A stretch of DNA of 64,000 nt from Desulfobacula sp. (GTDB taxonomy: Bacteria > Desulfobacterota > Desulfobacteria > Desulfobacterales > Desulfobacteraceae), in NCBI RefSeq assembly GCF_030145145.1, contig NZ_JAQYWD010000006.1, positions 1 through 64,000 of the forward strand, given 5' to 3'. Positions 44,197-53,246 of this stretch are shown piece by piece (position 1 is the first letter of the stretch; every line of letters begins with the position of its first letter). The notes under the pieces are model-generated. The model saw only the letters and a program-made list of their open reading frames with translations, ran no database searches and was not told the origin of the DNA. Made by a program: the position numbers and the translations under genes.

Positions 44197-44233
44197 TGGC
44201 AATTACCGGTCTCAACGAGACTGGTAATTGCCA
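44197..44233. other. Very long hairpin between the convergent ppsA and aor genes
   Basis: A 17-bp almost uninterrupted stem: 11 bp (44197..44207 with 44223..44233), a G-T pair, 5 bp, then a 3-nt loop AAC. No T-run follows, so it is not a standard terminator. It lies in a 186-bp gap between genes that end towards each other and may act as a bidirectional RNA-end structure. Confidence 0.85.
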
Positions 44234-44326
44234 GAGGATGGTTGCCGTCCATTCAGTATTTTGAGGATTAACATTTGCGTCCAACGCAGTAACCGGGAAA
44301 ATGAATGTTTTTCAGTGGCGTACGAC

Positions 44327-46090
44327 TTAGAAGCCTGGTTCTCCCTGGGGGATGCCCTTTTCATTCCATCCCCTTAATTTGTAATACTCCTGTACCATCT
44401 GGGTCAACTCGTCTGCTGAAATGCCTTTTCCGTTTTCAAGTTTTTCGTTGAGAAGCCGTTTGGGCAAAAAGTCATCCTCAACGGTCAGGCCTTCCCTGAG
44501 ATTGAATTTGCGGGTGTCATTGGTAATCCGGGAGGCCAGAGCCTTTAAATCGGGTTTTGAAAATTCAACCCCCGTGGTCATCGAGAAAAGTTTGGACAAT
44601 TCTTCCCAGGGATAAAAATCCCTGTAAAATCGGCACAGGATAAAGGCATCAAACAGGGTGCAGCGGTCTTCAAAATCCAGAAACAGTTCCGCCTTATGGT
44701 CAATCTGGTCCGGGTCAATCATGCCGGACAGTTCTGCTTTGTAAAACGTGCTTCTCAAGTGACACGCCCCCCTTGGGCTGACGGAATAGGCCAGGGCCAT
44801 GCCCTTTAAGACCCTTGGGTCATACCCGGCCGGTTCAAGTCCTTTAACATGGATGGCTTCATCGGCCATGCTCATTTCTGCACTGGCGGATTTGATCCCC
44901 TCGGCAATCAGGCCGCCCAGGCCCTCCCGTTTGGCTGTCTTGAAAAGAAGATCCGCCACTGCCTCGGCATCGCCATAGGTATAGGTCTCATTGATTTTAC
45001 CCTTTTGGGAGGCCTCAATGGTCAATGCAGCCAGATTCCCGGCACTCATGGTATCCATGCCCAGGCGGTCACAGATGTCGTTGAGCCATGCAATATCTTC
45101 GATGCTGTCGATCATGCACAGGCCGCCAAATGCATAGATGGTCTCATATTCAGGGCCTTCCAGTTTCAATCCTTTGTGTTTTCCTTCATTAATGGTCACA
45201 TATTTTCCGCAGCCCATGAAACATGTTTTGCAGGATCGGGGTTTGGCATTTAACCGGTCCTTCATGCTCTGGGCATTGATTTTTTCCCAATGGTCACACG
45301 TTCCCCTGGACCAGTATTTTGCAGGGAAGGCACCGGCATTGTTGAGCCCCGCCACCATGACCGGGGTCCCCTGGTTTCTGTAGGTCTCTGTAGCCGCGTG
45401 GTTTTTCAGTTTCTTGAGCATATTTTTTGAATAGTGCTTTATTTGATCCGGATCATGAAATTCGCGTTGCTGACTGCCATGGAAAACAAGACCCTTGATT
45501 TTTTTTGAACCCAGAACAGCTCCCATGCCGGTTCTTCCGGCAGATCGCCAATAATCGTTTTCCACCACTGCAAACCGCACCAGATTCTCACCAGCAGGCC
45601 CAATAACCAGGGCGGCAGCATCTTTTTGTCCGCAGAGCGCCTTTAACTGGTCTTCTGTTTCATAGGTGTCCTTTCCCCAGAGATTTTCAGCATCATGGAA
45701 TAAAATGGCTGTGTCGGAAATTTCAAGCCACACCGGTTTTTGGGCCTCACCTTTGAGCAGAATGCAGTCATATCCCGTCCGGCTGATGGATACGGCAGCC
45801 TTTCCGCCGGAATAGGATTCTGCGTAAAAACCGGTTAACGGTGATTTGGAAAAAATACCATATCGGCAGCTCCCGTAAATCAAGCTGTCTGTGACAGGAC
45901 CCAACCCGATAATAAAATGGTTGTCCGGTGACAGGGGATCGACCCCGGGGGGGTTGTGTTTTAGCAGCAGGTGCGTTGCCAGTCCCTTGCCGCCCATGTA
46001 CATTTTTAGTGTCTGATCATCAATGTCCTGAACCTGTGTTGTCTGGTGGGTAACATCAATGATGACAAGACGGTTGAAAAATCCTTTCAT
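44327..46090 (-). CDS. aor: Aldehyde:ferredoxin oxidoreductase (tungsten type)
   Basis: A 587-residue bis-tungstopterin enzyme that oxidises aldehydes to acids with ferredoxin. The N-terminal domain has MYMGGKGLATHLLL, FSKSPLTGFYAESYSGG and RTGMGAVLGSKKIKG (pterin contacts). The [4Fe-4S] ligands are SCKTCFMGCGK near residue 287, with a distal Cys in FDAFILCRF near 485; AYSVSPRGACHLRS is also typical. Length is normal for the family. It lies downstream of gabT on the same strand (104-nt gap), so it can oxidise the semialdehyde formed by that transaminase. The substrate is inferred from context. Confidence 0.93.
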   Translation of the reverse strand: MKGFFNRLVIIDVTHQTTQVQDIDDQTLKMYMGGKGLATHLLLKHNPPGVDPLSPDNHFIIGLGPVTDSLIYGSCRYGIFSKSPLTGFYAESYSGGKAAVSISRTGYDCILLKGEAQKPVWLEISDTAILFHDAENLWGKDTYETEDQLKALCGQKDAAALVIGPAGENLVRFAVVENDYWRSAGRTGMGAVLGSKKIKGLVFHGSQQREFHDPDQIKHYSKNMLKKLKNHAATETYRNQGTPVMVAGLNNAGAFPAKYWSRGTCDHWEKINAQSMKDRLNAKPRSCKTCFMGCGKYVTINEGKHKGLKLEGPEYETIYAFGGLCMIDSIEDIAWLNDICDRLGMDTMSAGNLAALTIEASQKGKINETYTYGDAEAVADLLFKTAKREGLGGLIAEGIKSASAEMSMADEAIHVKGLEPAGYDPRVLKGMALAYSVSPRGACHLRSTFYKAELSGMIDPDQIDHKAELFLDFEDRCTLFDAFILCRFYRDFYPWEELSKLFSMTTGVEFSKPDLKALASRITNDTRKFNLREGLTVEDDFLPKRLLNEKLENGKGISADELTQMVQEYYKLRGWNEKGIPQGEPGF

Positions 46091-46194
46091 CTATGATTCC
46101 TAACCCGGCTGAAAAACCGGTGTTTCACAATTTGGTCATCTATCGGTCCGGCCTTTGTCCCGCGCTTCAGGCAAAGGCCGGCAGGATTAAAAAA

Positions 46195-47502
46195 TTATCG
46201 GGCCACTTCTTCCAGGCTTTCTTCAAGAATGGAAAGCCCCTTATCCAGCTGTTCATCTGTGATGACAAAGGGCATAAGGGTTCGCATGACATTGCCGAAG
46301 TTACCGCAGGACAAAAGCACCAATCCTTTATCATAGCAGATCTGGGTCAGGCGCTTGGCTTCTTCGGTTGCCGGCTCCTTGGTGTGCCTGTCCTTGACAA
46401 GTTCAAGGGCCAGCATGGGACCTTTGCCCCGGACGTCACCGATGATTTCATGGGATTTCTGGAGGTCTGTAAATCGCTCGATCAGTGTGTCTCCCAGTTC
46501 TTTGGATCGTTCAAGGAGTTTGTCCTCAAACAAAATTTCCAGGACAGCCAGTGCCGCTTTGCAGGATATTGGGTTGCCACTGTAAGTGCCACCCAGTCCG
46601 CCAGGATGGGGGGCATCCATGAGTTCCTGCCGGCCGGTGATGGCGCTCAGGGGCATACCGCCTGCAAGGCTTTTGGCCATGGTGATGATATCCGGCTCAA
46701 TTCCCCAATGTTCAATGGCAAGGAATTTTCCGGTTCGACCGGCACCGGACTGTACTTCATCAAGGATCAGGAGGATACCGTATTTTTTACAGATGTCAGC
46801 CAGTCTGGGGAAATATTCCGGCGGCGGTGTAACAAATCCGCCTTCTCCCTGAATCGGTTCAGCAATGATGGCAGCAACTGTTTCAGGGTCAACATGGGTG
46901 ATAAAATAGGATTCCAGATAGTCGACACAGGCCATATTGCAGTCCGGATACTTACATCCCAAAGGACACCGGTAACAATAGGGGTAGGGGATGCGGTAAA
47001 CTTCCGGGACAAAGGGTCCGAAACCATATTTATAGGGTTTGATCTTGCTGGTCAGGGACATGGTCAGCAGGGTCCGGCCATGGAAGCCGTTTTCAAAGGC
47101 TATAACCGCCGGTCGTTTGGTGGCATATTTGGCAATTTTGATGGCATTTTCAACGGCTTCGGCCCCGCTGTTTGCAAACATGGATCGTTTGGCAAAATTT
47201 CCCGGGGTCAGTTCATTGAGCCGGGCTGCCAGTTCAATATAGGAATCATACATGCCCACATGGAAGCAGGTGTGAATAAATTGATCGGCCTGGTCTTTTA
47301 TGGCTTTGACCACCTTTGGATGGGAGTGGCCCACATTGTTAACACCAATACCGCCTGCAAAATCGATGAACTCTTTACCGTCCACATCGGTCATGATAGC
47401 ACCGGACGCTTTTTTGATAATGGCCTGGGTGATGTTGGCCGGTCCCTGGGCGACATGTTCCTGGCGTAATTTTTGAAAGTATTCTGATTGAGTGGAAGTC
47501 AT
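46195..47502 (-). CDS. gabT: 4-Aminobutyrate-type aminotransferase (class III, PLP)
   Basis: A 435-residue pyridoxal-phosphate transaminase of the GabT/omega-amino acid group. It has FIDFAGGIGVNNVGHSHPKVV, the PLP contact MFANSGAEAVENAIKIA, LILDEVQSGAGRTGKF and the PLP lysine in TMAKSLAGGMPLSAI near residue 273. It converts an omega-amino acid plus 2-oxoglutarate or pyruvate to a semialdehyde plus glutamate or alanine. A 5-aminovalerate or beta-alanine enzyme would look alike. Preceded by a good minus-strand sigma-54 promoter. It shares its control region with the divergent TRAP transporter operon. Confidence 0.92.
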   Translation of the reverse strand: MTSTQSEYFQKLRQEHVAQGPANITQAIIKKASGAIMTDVDGKEFIDFAGGIGVNNVGHSHPKVVKAIKDQADQFIHTCFHVGMYDSYIELAARLNELTPGNFAKRSMFANSGAEAVENAIKIAKYATKRPAVIAFENGFHGRTLLTMSLTSKIKPYKYGFGPFVPEVYRIPYPYCYRCPLGCKYPDCNMACVDYLESYFITHVDPETVAAIIAEPIQGEGGFVTPPPEYFPRLADICKKYGILLILDEVQSGAGRTGKFLAIEHWGIEPDIITMAKSLAGGMPLSAITGRQELMDAPHPGGLGGTYSGNPISCKAALAVLEILFEDKLLERSKELGDTLIERFTDLQKSHEIIGDVRGKGPMLALELVKDRHTKEPATEEAKRLTQICYDKGLVLLSCGNFGNVMRTLMPFVITDEQLDKGLSILEESLEEVAR

Positions 47503-47637
47503 CTTGTATTCTCCGCTTTAATATATTATTGATTGTCTGTATGCTGGTGGGCAGACCGGTTTAGTTAAGGAAGCGCCCATTTTATTCCTGGTATTCTTCA
47601 TCAACAAACCCGGGGTCAATTCCAAACGGGGATCAAT

Positions 47638-47656
47638 ATTGCAAATCCCATGCCAT
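47638..47656 (-). promoter_or_regulatory. Sigma-54 promoter upstream of gabT
   Basis: On the minus strand it reads TGGCATGGGATTTGCA, with GG (47653..47654) and GC (47641..47642) exactly 10 nt apart; only one or two positions differ from TGGCAC-G-N4-TTGCA. The start is predicted near 47628, 126 nt before the gabT ATG. Confidence 0.75.
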
Positions 47657-47762
47657 CAACCGGGATTTATCCACTTTGTACTGGAAAGGGCTATCATCAA
47701 TGGGATCTCTCTGATTTTCCATTAAAATCAACCATGGGTTTTCAGGTGAATCAATGCGTTTG

Positions 47763-47785
47763 TGCATAAAAATGCAATGCTGCAT
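47763..47785. promoter_or_regulatory. Candidate shared activator site, triple TGCAT element
   Basis: TGCAT-AAAA-ATGCA-ATGC-TGCAT: three half-sites with alternating orientation and 4-nt spacers. It lies between the two divergent sigma-54 promoters, about 110 nt above the gabT promoter and about 185 nt above the dctP promoter. That is the range for an enhancer-binding protein. The binding protein is not identified. Confidence 0.5.
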
Positions 47786-47965
47786 AAACAGAGCTTCAGA
47801 TCCCGGGCAGACAGATTAAGAAACCCTGTAACCGATGGAATGCAGCGGTAAAACATACGGATAAATATGCAATATTACATAATCGCATCCAAAATGTTGG
47901 AACACAGCAGGGGGTAACGGATAGAAAAAATTTCGCCAGTGAGGGATAGCAGCTGTTTTCCTTTC

Positions 47966-47983
47966 TTGGCACACCCTTTGCAA
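47966..47983 (+). promoter_or_regulatory. Sigma-54 promoter upstream of dctP
   Basis: TTGGCACACCCTTTGCAA, with GG (47968..47969) and GC (47980..47981) exactly 10 nt apart, a near-perfect -24/-12 element. The start is predicted near 47993, about 107 nt before dctP. The rest of the 47503..48099 gap shows no gene. Confidence 0.85.
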
Positions 47984-48099
47984 ATCAAAAGATCCCATGG
48001 CATCATGGTGGGTGCGTTAGTCGGGTAAACGGGGTTGCAGATCAAAAAAACAATGATTTTAGACGATGAATAAAAACACTATTTTAAAGGGAGAAAACA

Positions 48100-49155
48100 A
48101 TGTTGCTGAACAAGAAATTTTTTTCATTGAGCCTTATCATGGCATGCATTTTTTCAATGATGATGATGACCGGATTTGAAAAGTCCTTTGTAAAATCCGC
48201 CCACGCGGCCAAGACGTATAAATTAACAATGCAGAATATGTTTTCTCTGAATCATCCCATTTCCGTTGCAATTAATCAAATGGCAGCAGATGTGAAAAAG
48301 CAGAGCAATGGCCAGATTTCGATTCGGGTTCTGCCTTCGGGTGCCCTGGTAAAAGGACCCAGTATCTTTGAATCCGTGAGCATGGGATCCATTGACATGG
48401 GGACCACCTGCAGCTGCTACCACAGTGGTATCCTGCCTGTGGCAGCAACGGCGTTTGCGCTTCCCGGGGATCCTCGAGGGGTAAAGGAAATTATTGAGTT
48501 CATTAATCAGGAAGAGGTCATGGCGTTTTTCAGGAATGCCTATGCCACCCAGAATGTTTTTTTTGGTGCCCCCCTTGTCATGGACGGCTATACCATTGTG
48601 TCTAAAAAGCCCATTAATAGCTGGGAAGATCTGAAAAAGATGAAAGTCCGGGCATCGGGTTCCATTGCAAAAGCCTTGAGAAAAATGGATATCCCCACGG
48701 TTTTTATTCCCTTTTCCGAGATCTATGTGGCCCTTTCCCGGGGGACCATTGACGCCGAGATCAGCGGCAATCATGCTGAAAGTTTTCTGGCAAAGACCTA
48801 CGAGGTGGCAAAATATCAGACCGTTCCATATATATCCGGTGCCCAGAACTGTGAAGTGATTGTCAACCAGGACAGGTGGAATGAACTTCCGGAAAACCTG
48901 CAAGCCATCTTTGAAAAAGCGCTTCAAGAGTGTTCGCTCAAGGTGGCTGAATTGTTTGACGCTGAAAACAAAGAGGTGATGGACAAAATGACGGCCAAGG
49001 GTGCGCAATTTGTAAAGCTTCCCGATGAGGTGATGAGCCGATGGATAAAGACAGCCGTTCAGATGTGGGATGAAGAATTGACCCAGGATAAATTGTCTGC
49101 AGAATATATTGGCCTTGCGAAAAAACATCTGAAAAGTCTGGGGTATGACCTATAA
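48100..49155 (+). CDS. dctP: TRAP transporter solute-binding protein (DctP family)
   Basis: A 351-residue extracytoplasmic binding protein. The N-terminus MLLNKKFFSLSLIMACIFSMMMMTG is a signal segment, with a likely cut at SAHA-AKTYK. The mature part has the DctP pattern: MQNMFSLNHPISVAINQMAAD, SIFESVSMGSIDMGTTCSCY, WEDLKKMKVRASGS and the TRAP Arg region followed by FSEIYVALSRGTIDAE. It binds a carboxylate-type ligand in most relatives. First gene of dctPQM and preceded by a strong sigma-54 promoter. Ligand unknown. Confidence 0.93.
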   Translation: MLLNKKFFSLSLIMACIFSMMMMTGFEKSFVKSAHAAKTYKLTMQNMFSLNHPISVAINQMAADVKKQSNGQISIRVLPSGALVKGPSIFESVSMGSIDMGTTCSCYHSGILPVAATAFALPGDPRGVKEIIEFINQEEVMAFFRNAYATQNVFFGAPLVMDGYTIVSKKPINSWEDLKKMKVRASGSIAKALRKMDIPTVFIPFSEIYVALSRGTIDAEISGNHAESFLAKTYEVAKYQTVPYISGAQNCEVIVNQDRWNELPENLQAIFEKALQECSLKVAELFDAENKEVMDKMTAKGAQFVKLPDEVMSRWIKTAVQMWDEELTQDKLSAEYIGLAKKHLKSLGYDL

Positions 49156-49227
49156 ATAACCCATCATCATTCCTTTTGGATATCATATCCAATGGTATCC
49201 AAAAGGCGTAACTATATAGGAATAAAA

Positions 49228-49737
49228 ATGCAACCCATAGAAAGAACGATACATTTTATAGAAAAAATAAACATGAAGGTTGGCAAGGCATCCTGCTACC
49301 TGATTTTTGTGTTCATGTTTTTGATGGTATTTGAAGTCATTGCACGATATTTTTTCCAAAGTCCCACCATCTGGGTACATGAAATGTGCGGCTATCTTTT
49401 CGCCGCCTATATTGCCCTGACCGGTGGGTGGGTTCTCCTTGAAAAAGGACATGTGGCCGTGGACATTATTTACCAGTATTTTCCCAGAAAAGTTAAATAC
49501 ACGGCTGACATCGTGGTGTCCATGGTGGCCCTGTTCATGTTCCTGGTACTGTTCTGGCAGGGATATAAATTTGCCTGGCATGCCTTTTCAACGGGCCAGC
49601 ATTCCCATACCCTTTTCGGTCCGGTTTTATGGCCGGTAAAAAGCCTGCTTCCCATTGGATCTGTTTTTTTTATTCTTCAGATACTGGCAGATCTGGGCAA
49701 AACTATTTTGGAATTTAAAAAAGGGAGTGTACAATGA
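49228..49737 (+). CDS. dctQ: TRAP transporter small permease subunit (DctQ)
   Basis: A 169-residue integral membrane protein with four hydrophobic segments (YLIFVFMFLMVFEVIARYFF first). ARYFF followed by WVHEMCGYLFA matches the DctQ signature. I take the ATG at 49228 because GGAA lies a few bases upstream; an in-frame ATG at 49192 would add 12 basic residues. Overlaps dctM by 4 nt. Confidence 0.9.
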   Translation: MQPIERTIHFIEKINMKVGKASCYLIFVFMFLMVFEVIARYFFQSPTIWVHEMCGYLFAAYIALTGGWVLLEKGHVAVDIIYQYFPRKVKYTADIVVSMVALFMFLVLFWQGYKFAWHAFSTGQHSHTLFGPVLWPVKSLLPIGSVFFILQILADLGKTILEFKKGSVQ

Positions 49738-51056
49738 ATCCCGCATTAATCGTATTACTCATGTTTGTGGCCGTCATTGTTCTTTTTGTGATGCGGACAC
49801 CGGTGGCCTTTACCCTGGGCAGTGTGGGCATCGTTTCGTTGTACCTGATAAACGGGCCGAGATTTTTACAAATGCTGCCACCGTCCATCATTGAAAATAT
49901 GACCAGTATCATCCTCTTGGCCATCCCCTTGTTTATTTTCATCGGCTGCATACTGGAAAGATCCGGTATTGCCGATGAAATTTTTGAAATGATTTACAAG
50001 TGGCTGGGTCCGGTGCCCGGCGGGCTGGCTATCGGAACCGTCCTGATCTGTGTGATATTTGCCGCCATGGTGGGTATTGTGGGTGCTGCAACGGTTACCA
50101 TGGGCCTGATTGCCCTTCCGGCCATGCTCAAAAGAAATTACAAGACCTCCCTTGCCATTGGTTGCATTTCCGGCGGCGGTGCCCTGGGCTTTTTAATCCC
50201 GCCCAGTGTGACCATGATTGTGTATGCCTCCTTATCCAACCTGTCCATCGGAAAAATGTTTCTGGCCGGCATTATACCGGGATTATTGCTGGCCACTCTC
50301 TTCATTTCCTATATCCTGATCAGAAGCCTGATAAATCCGGAACTTGCCCCGCCGATTCCCGTGGAAGAAAGGGCCACCTGGACGGAAAAATGGGTGTCGG
50401 TCAAAAATCTGGCCCTGCCCTTTATCTTGATTTTTTCCATTATGGGCACTATTTTTTCAGGACTTGCAACCCCCACTGAGGCGGCCGCCGTGGGAGCGGT
50501 TGTGGCCATGGCGATTGTTGTTTTCAGGATGAAATCCTTTAAAAAATCCATGCCAGTGGTGGCCAATGCAGCTGAAAAAGCAGCTTTTCTGACCAGTATG
50601 GTATTGTGGATTATTATCGGATGCCTTGCCTTTTCTGCTGTGGTTAATACCCTGGGACTTCCCATGTTGTTAAAGGACCTTATCGATTCCATCGGACTCA
50701 ACCGGTGGTCTGTCCTCATTGCCATGCAGATCAGTTTCTTCTTGTTGGGAATGGTGATGGATGATCTTCCCATCATTATGATCACGGTCCCCATTTATGT
50801 CCCGTTAATTACCCTTCTCGGGTTTAATCCCCTGTGGTTCGGGATCCTTTTTATCGTCAATATGCAAATGGCGTATCTGACACCACCCTTTGGGTTTGTT
50901 CTGTTTTATATGAAAGGGGTTGTACCGCCAGGCGTTACCATGGGAGATATTTATAAGTCTGTCTGGCCGTTTATCGGACTGCAGACAGTGTGTTTAATCC
51001 TGATCATGGTATTTCCTGAAATCGTGTTGTGGCTTCCTTCCTATTTTGGTATGTAA
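49734..51056 (+). CDS. dctM: TRAP transporter large permease subunit (DctM)
   Basis: A 440-residue membrane protein with about twelve hydrophobic segments and the DctM signatures FAAMVGIVGAATVTMGLIA, ISGGGALGFLIPPSVTMIVY and GLATPTEAAAVGAV. It forms a sodium-coupled importer with DctP and DctQ. The ATGA overlap with dctQ couples their translation. It is followed by moaD-like and CoA-transferase genes on the same strand. Confidence 0.95.
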   Translation: MNPALIVLLMFVAVIVLFVMRTPVAFTLGSVGIVSLYLINGPRFLQMLPPSIIENMTSIILLAIPLFIFIGCILERSGIADEIFEMIYKWLGPVPGGLAIGTVLICVIFAAMVGIVGAATVTMGLIALPAMLKRNYKTSLAIGCISGGGALGFLIPPSVTMIVYASLSNLSIGKMFLAGIIPGLLLATLFISYILIRSLINPELAPPIPVEERATWTEKWVSVKNLALPFILIFSIMGTIFSGLATPTEAAAVGAVVAMAIVVFRMKSFKKSMPVVANAAEKAAFLTSMVLWIIIGCLAFSAVVNTLGLPMLLKDLIDSIGLNRWSVLIAMQISFFLLGMVMDDLPIIMITVPIYVPLITLLGFNPLWFGILFIVNMQMAYLTPPFGFVLFYMKGVVPPGVTMGDIYKSVWPFIGLQTVCLILIMVFPEIVLWLPSYFGM

Positions 51057-51131
51057 TTTGCTGAATATTATACAATATATCAAGTGATCTTCCCTTTTTG
51101 CGGAAGAGACCATAAAGGAAACCTTTTGGGA

Positions 51132-51398
51132 GTGACGATCATTATTCCGATTACCCATCGGATTTATGCCAATGGGCAAAAACAGATTGAAACAGATTCA
51201 AAAAATCTCAAAGAAGCGATAATGGCCCTTTATCATGCCTGTCCGGATATGAAGGGTCATGTCATGGATAAAAATAACAGGCTCTATGCCGGTATGGAAA
51301 TAGCGGTTAACGATGACATCGTCTTTCCGTGGAATCCTGAGAAGCCGTTAAATCATGGGGATGAGATTCGTATTTCAAGTATTATCACCGGGGGGTGA
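51132..51398 (+). CDS. MoaD/ThiS-type sulfur-carrier protein
   Basis: An 88-residue beta-grasp protein ending in the exposed Gly-Gly (IRISSIITGG) needed for thiocarboxylate formation. GTG start at 51132 with AAGGA upstream; an extension to 51084 is possible but unlikely. Such paralogues are often encoded near tungsten enzymes, where they supply the molybdopterin dithiolene sulfur. Lying between the transporter and CoA-transferase genes, opposite the aor transcript, it most likely serves the aldehyde oxidoreductase, which is inference. Confidence 0.8.
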   Translation: MTIIIPITHRIYANGQKQIETDSKNLKEAIMALYHACPDMKGHVMDKNNRLYAGMEIAVNDDIVFPWNPEKPLNHGDEIRISSIITGG

Positions 51399-51488
51399 TC
51401 CTGTTGCTTCAGGGCAAAAGGATGAACTGAGAGCACAATAAATGATGAAATCCTAAACGGAATGGATTTTCAAATACGAGGTATGTGA

Positions 51489-52466
51489 ATGGATATAAAC
51501 AGCAATAAAATTACAAATTTAAAAGATGCCGTCCATCAATATGTAACCCCGGGTTGCCATCTGTCCATCGGTGGTTTCACCATTAACCGGAATCCCATGG
51601 CTGCCGTTTATGAAATTATCCGGCAGGAGATTAAGGATATCCACCTTTACGCCCATTCCAACGGACAGGGGGTTGATGAGCTCGTGGGGGCCGGTTGTAT
51701 CGCCCGCCTTGAAATCGCCTATGGGGGGACCGGCAAATTCATGTCCACCTGTATCCGGTTCCGAAAAGCCGTAGAAGAAAAAAAGATACAAATTGAAGAC
51801 TATTCCAATTACCAGATGACCCTTCGATTCCTGGCCGGGTCCATGGGAATCCCTTTTCTTCCCACCCGGTCTTCCCTTGGCACAGATATTATTCATAAAT
51901 GGGGATTGTCCCGGGAGTTGCGGCAGGATACTCCAAAGGTGCCCGACCAGAAGCTGGTTGTGCTGGACAATCCCTTTGGCAACTGGTGTGACACAAAACG
52001 GGTGGTGCTGGTTCCGGCCATTAATCCGGATGTCACCATTATCCATGTCCAGCAGGCCGATTACCGGGGAAACTGCCGAATCGACGGGTTGACCTTTGCT
52101 GATGTGGAACAGGCAAAGGCCGCAAAAGTGCTGATCATCACCTGTGAGGATCTGCTGGATGACGATTATTTGAAAAATGATCCTGACCGGAATCAAATTC
52201 CGTTTATCCATGCAGATGCTGTTGTTCATATTCCCTATGGTGCCTATCCCACAGCCTGCTTTGGGTGTTACGATTATGACCCGGTCTACTTGAAAGAATA
52301 TTCCCGAATGGCCAAGGAGGATATCCTGTTCCAAACCTATCTGGACAATAATATATATAAAAAGAATAGCCATCGGGACCTGCTGAATTCAGTGGGCAGA
52401 GAACGGCTTGAAAATATTATGGCGGATAAAAACAGGGGCTATGCAAAAAAACTGGATCGAAGATAA
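51489..52466 (+). CDS. gctA: CoA transferase subunit A (glutaconate CoA-transferase type)
   Basis: A 325-residue alpha subunit of a class I CoA transferase. It has LKDAVHQYVTPGCHLSIGGF near the N-terminus, PMAAVYEIIRQE, LIITCEDL and FIHADAVVHIPYGAYPTACF, the pattern of GctA/IpdA. It moves CoA from a donor such as acetyl-CoA to a dicarboxylate. Paired with the subunit B gene 12 nt downstream. The exact acid (glutaconate, glutarate or another) cannot be told from sequence. Confidence 0.87.
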   Translation: MDINSNKITNLKDAVHQYVTPGCHLSIGGFTINRNPMAAVYEIIRQEIKDIHLYAHSNGQGVDELVGAGCIARLEIAYGGTGKFMSTCIRFRKAVEEKKIQIEDYSNYQMTLRFLAGSMGIPFLPTRSSLGTDIIHKWGLSRELRQDTPKVPDQKLVVLDNPFGNWCDTKRVVLVPAINPDVTIIHVQQADYRGNCRIDGLTFADVEQAKAAKVLIITCEDLLDDDYLKNDPDRNQIPFIHADAVVHIPYGAYPTACFGCYDYDPVYLKEYSRMAKEDILFQTYLDNNIYKKNSHRDLLNSVGRERLENIMADKNRGYAKKLDRR

Positions 52467-52478
52467 TAGAACGGAGAG

Positions 52479-53246
52479 ATGTCCATGGAATATACATTAA
52501 AAGAGATGATGACCCTTGTCGCAGCCAGGGAAATCCGGAACAATGATATCGTTTTCTGCGGTACCGGCATTTCCATGCTGGCGGCCATGGCTGCCAAAAA
52601 TATCAATGCACCCCAGAGTGTTATTTTCTTTGAAACCGGGGCCATTGATTCCAAACTCGAAGATCTTCCCCTTGCGGTGGCAGATTCGAGAATCATGTAC
52701 CAGTCCTCATCCAATGCCGGTCTTCTGGAAGCCTTTGCCACCATGCAGAACCAGATAACGGGGGCGCATATCGTGGGAATCCTGGGGGCAGCCCAGATTG
52801 ATATTTACGGGAATCTGAACTCCACCGTGATCGGTGATTATGATGAACCGGATGTGCGGTTCTCCGGCAGCGGGGGCGCCTGTGATGTGGCGTCTTTTGT
52901 GTCAAGAACCATTATATTCATGACACAGGAAAAGCGTAAATTTAAAACCCGCCTGGACTATCTGACAAGTCCCGGGTATCTGGATGGGCCGGGAGCACGA
53001 AAAAAAGCCGGTCTACCCGGGGGAGGCCCGGATAAAGTCGTGACCAACATGGGGGTGATGGCCTTTGATGATGTGACCTGCCAGATGTATCTGAAAGGGT
53101 ATTATCCCGGCATAACACCGGAAAACATTCTGGAGAATATGGAGTTTCACATTGATATTTCCCGGGCCAGTGAAGTGTTGCCCCCAACCCCGGAGGAGTT
53201 GACCCTTTTGAGAGAAACATGTGATCCCCAGCGGTTGATATTGTAG
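52479..53246 (+). CDS. gctB: CoA transferase subunit B (glutaconate CoA-transferase type)
   Basis: A 255-residue beta subunit. The catalytic Glu is in VIFFETGAIDSK near residue 52, close to the Glu54 of the A. fermentans enzyme. The family segments GAHIVGILGAAQIDIYGNLNS and VRFSGSGGACDVAS are present. ACGGAGAG lies before the start, and a second in-frame ATG 6 nt later is equally possible. It completes the enzyme of the gctA-gctB operon, ending about 120 nt before a separate signalling cluster. Confidence 0.88.
   Translation: MSMEYTLKEMMTLVAAREIRNNDIVFCGTGISMLAAMAAKNINAPQSVIFFETGAIDSKLEDLPLAVADSRIMYQSSSNAGLLEAFATMQNQITGAHIVGILGAAQIDIYGNLNSTVIGDYDEPDVRFSGSGGACDVASFVSRTIIFMTQEKRKFKTRLDYLTSPGYLDGPGARKKAGLPGGGPDKVVTNMGVMAFDDVTCQMYLKGYYPGITPENILENMEFHIDISRASEVLPPTPEELTLLRETCDPQRLIL

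Noticed and set aside
46093-47469. A 458-codon plus-strand open frame
   Set aside because: It lies wholly antisense to gabT, whose PLP lysine and family motifs are clear. The translation has no family character.
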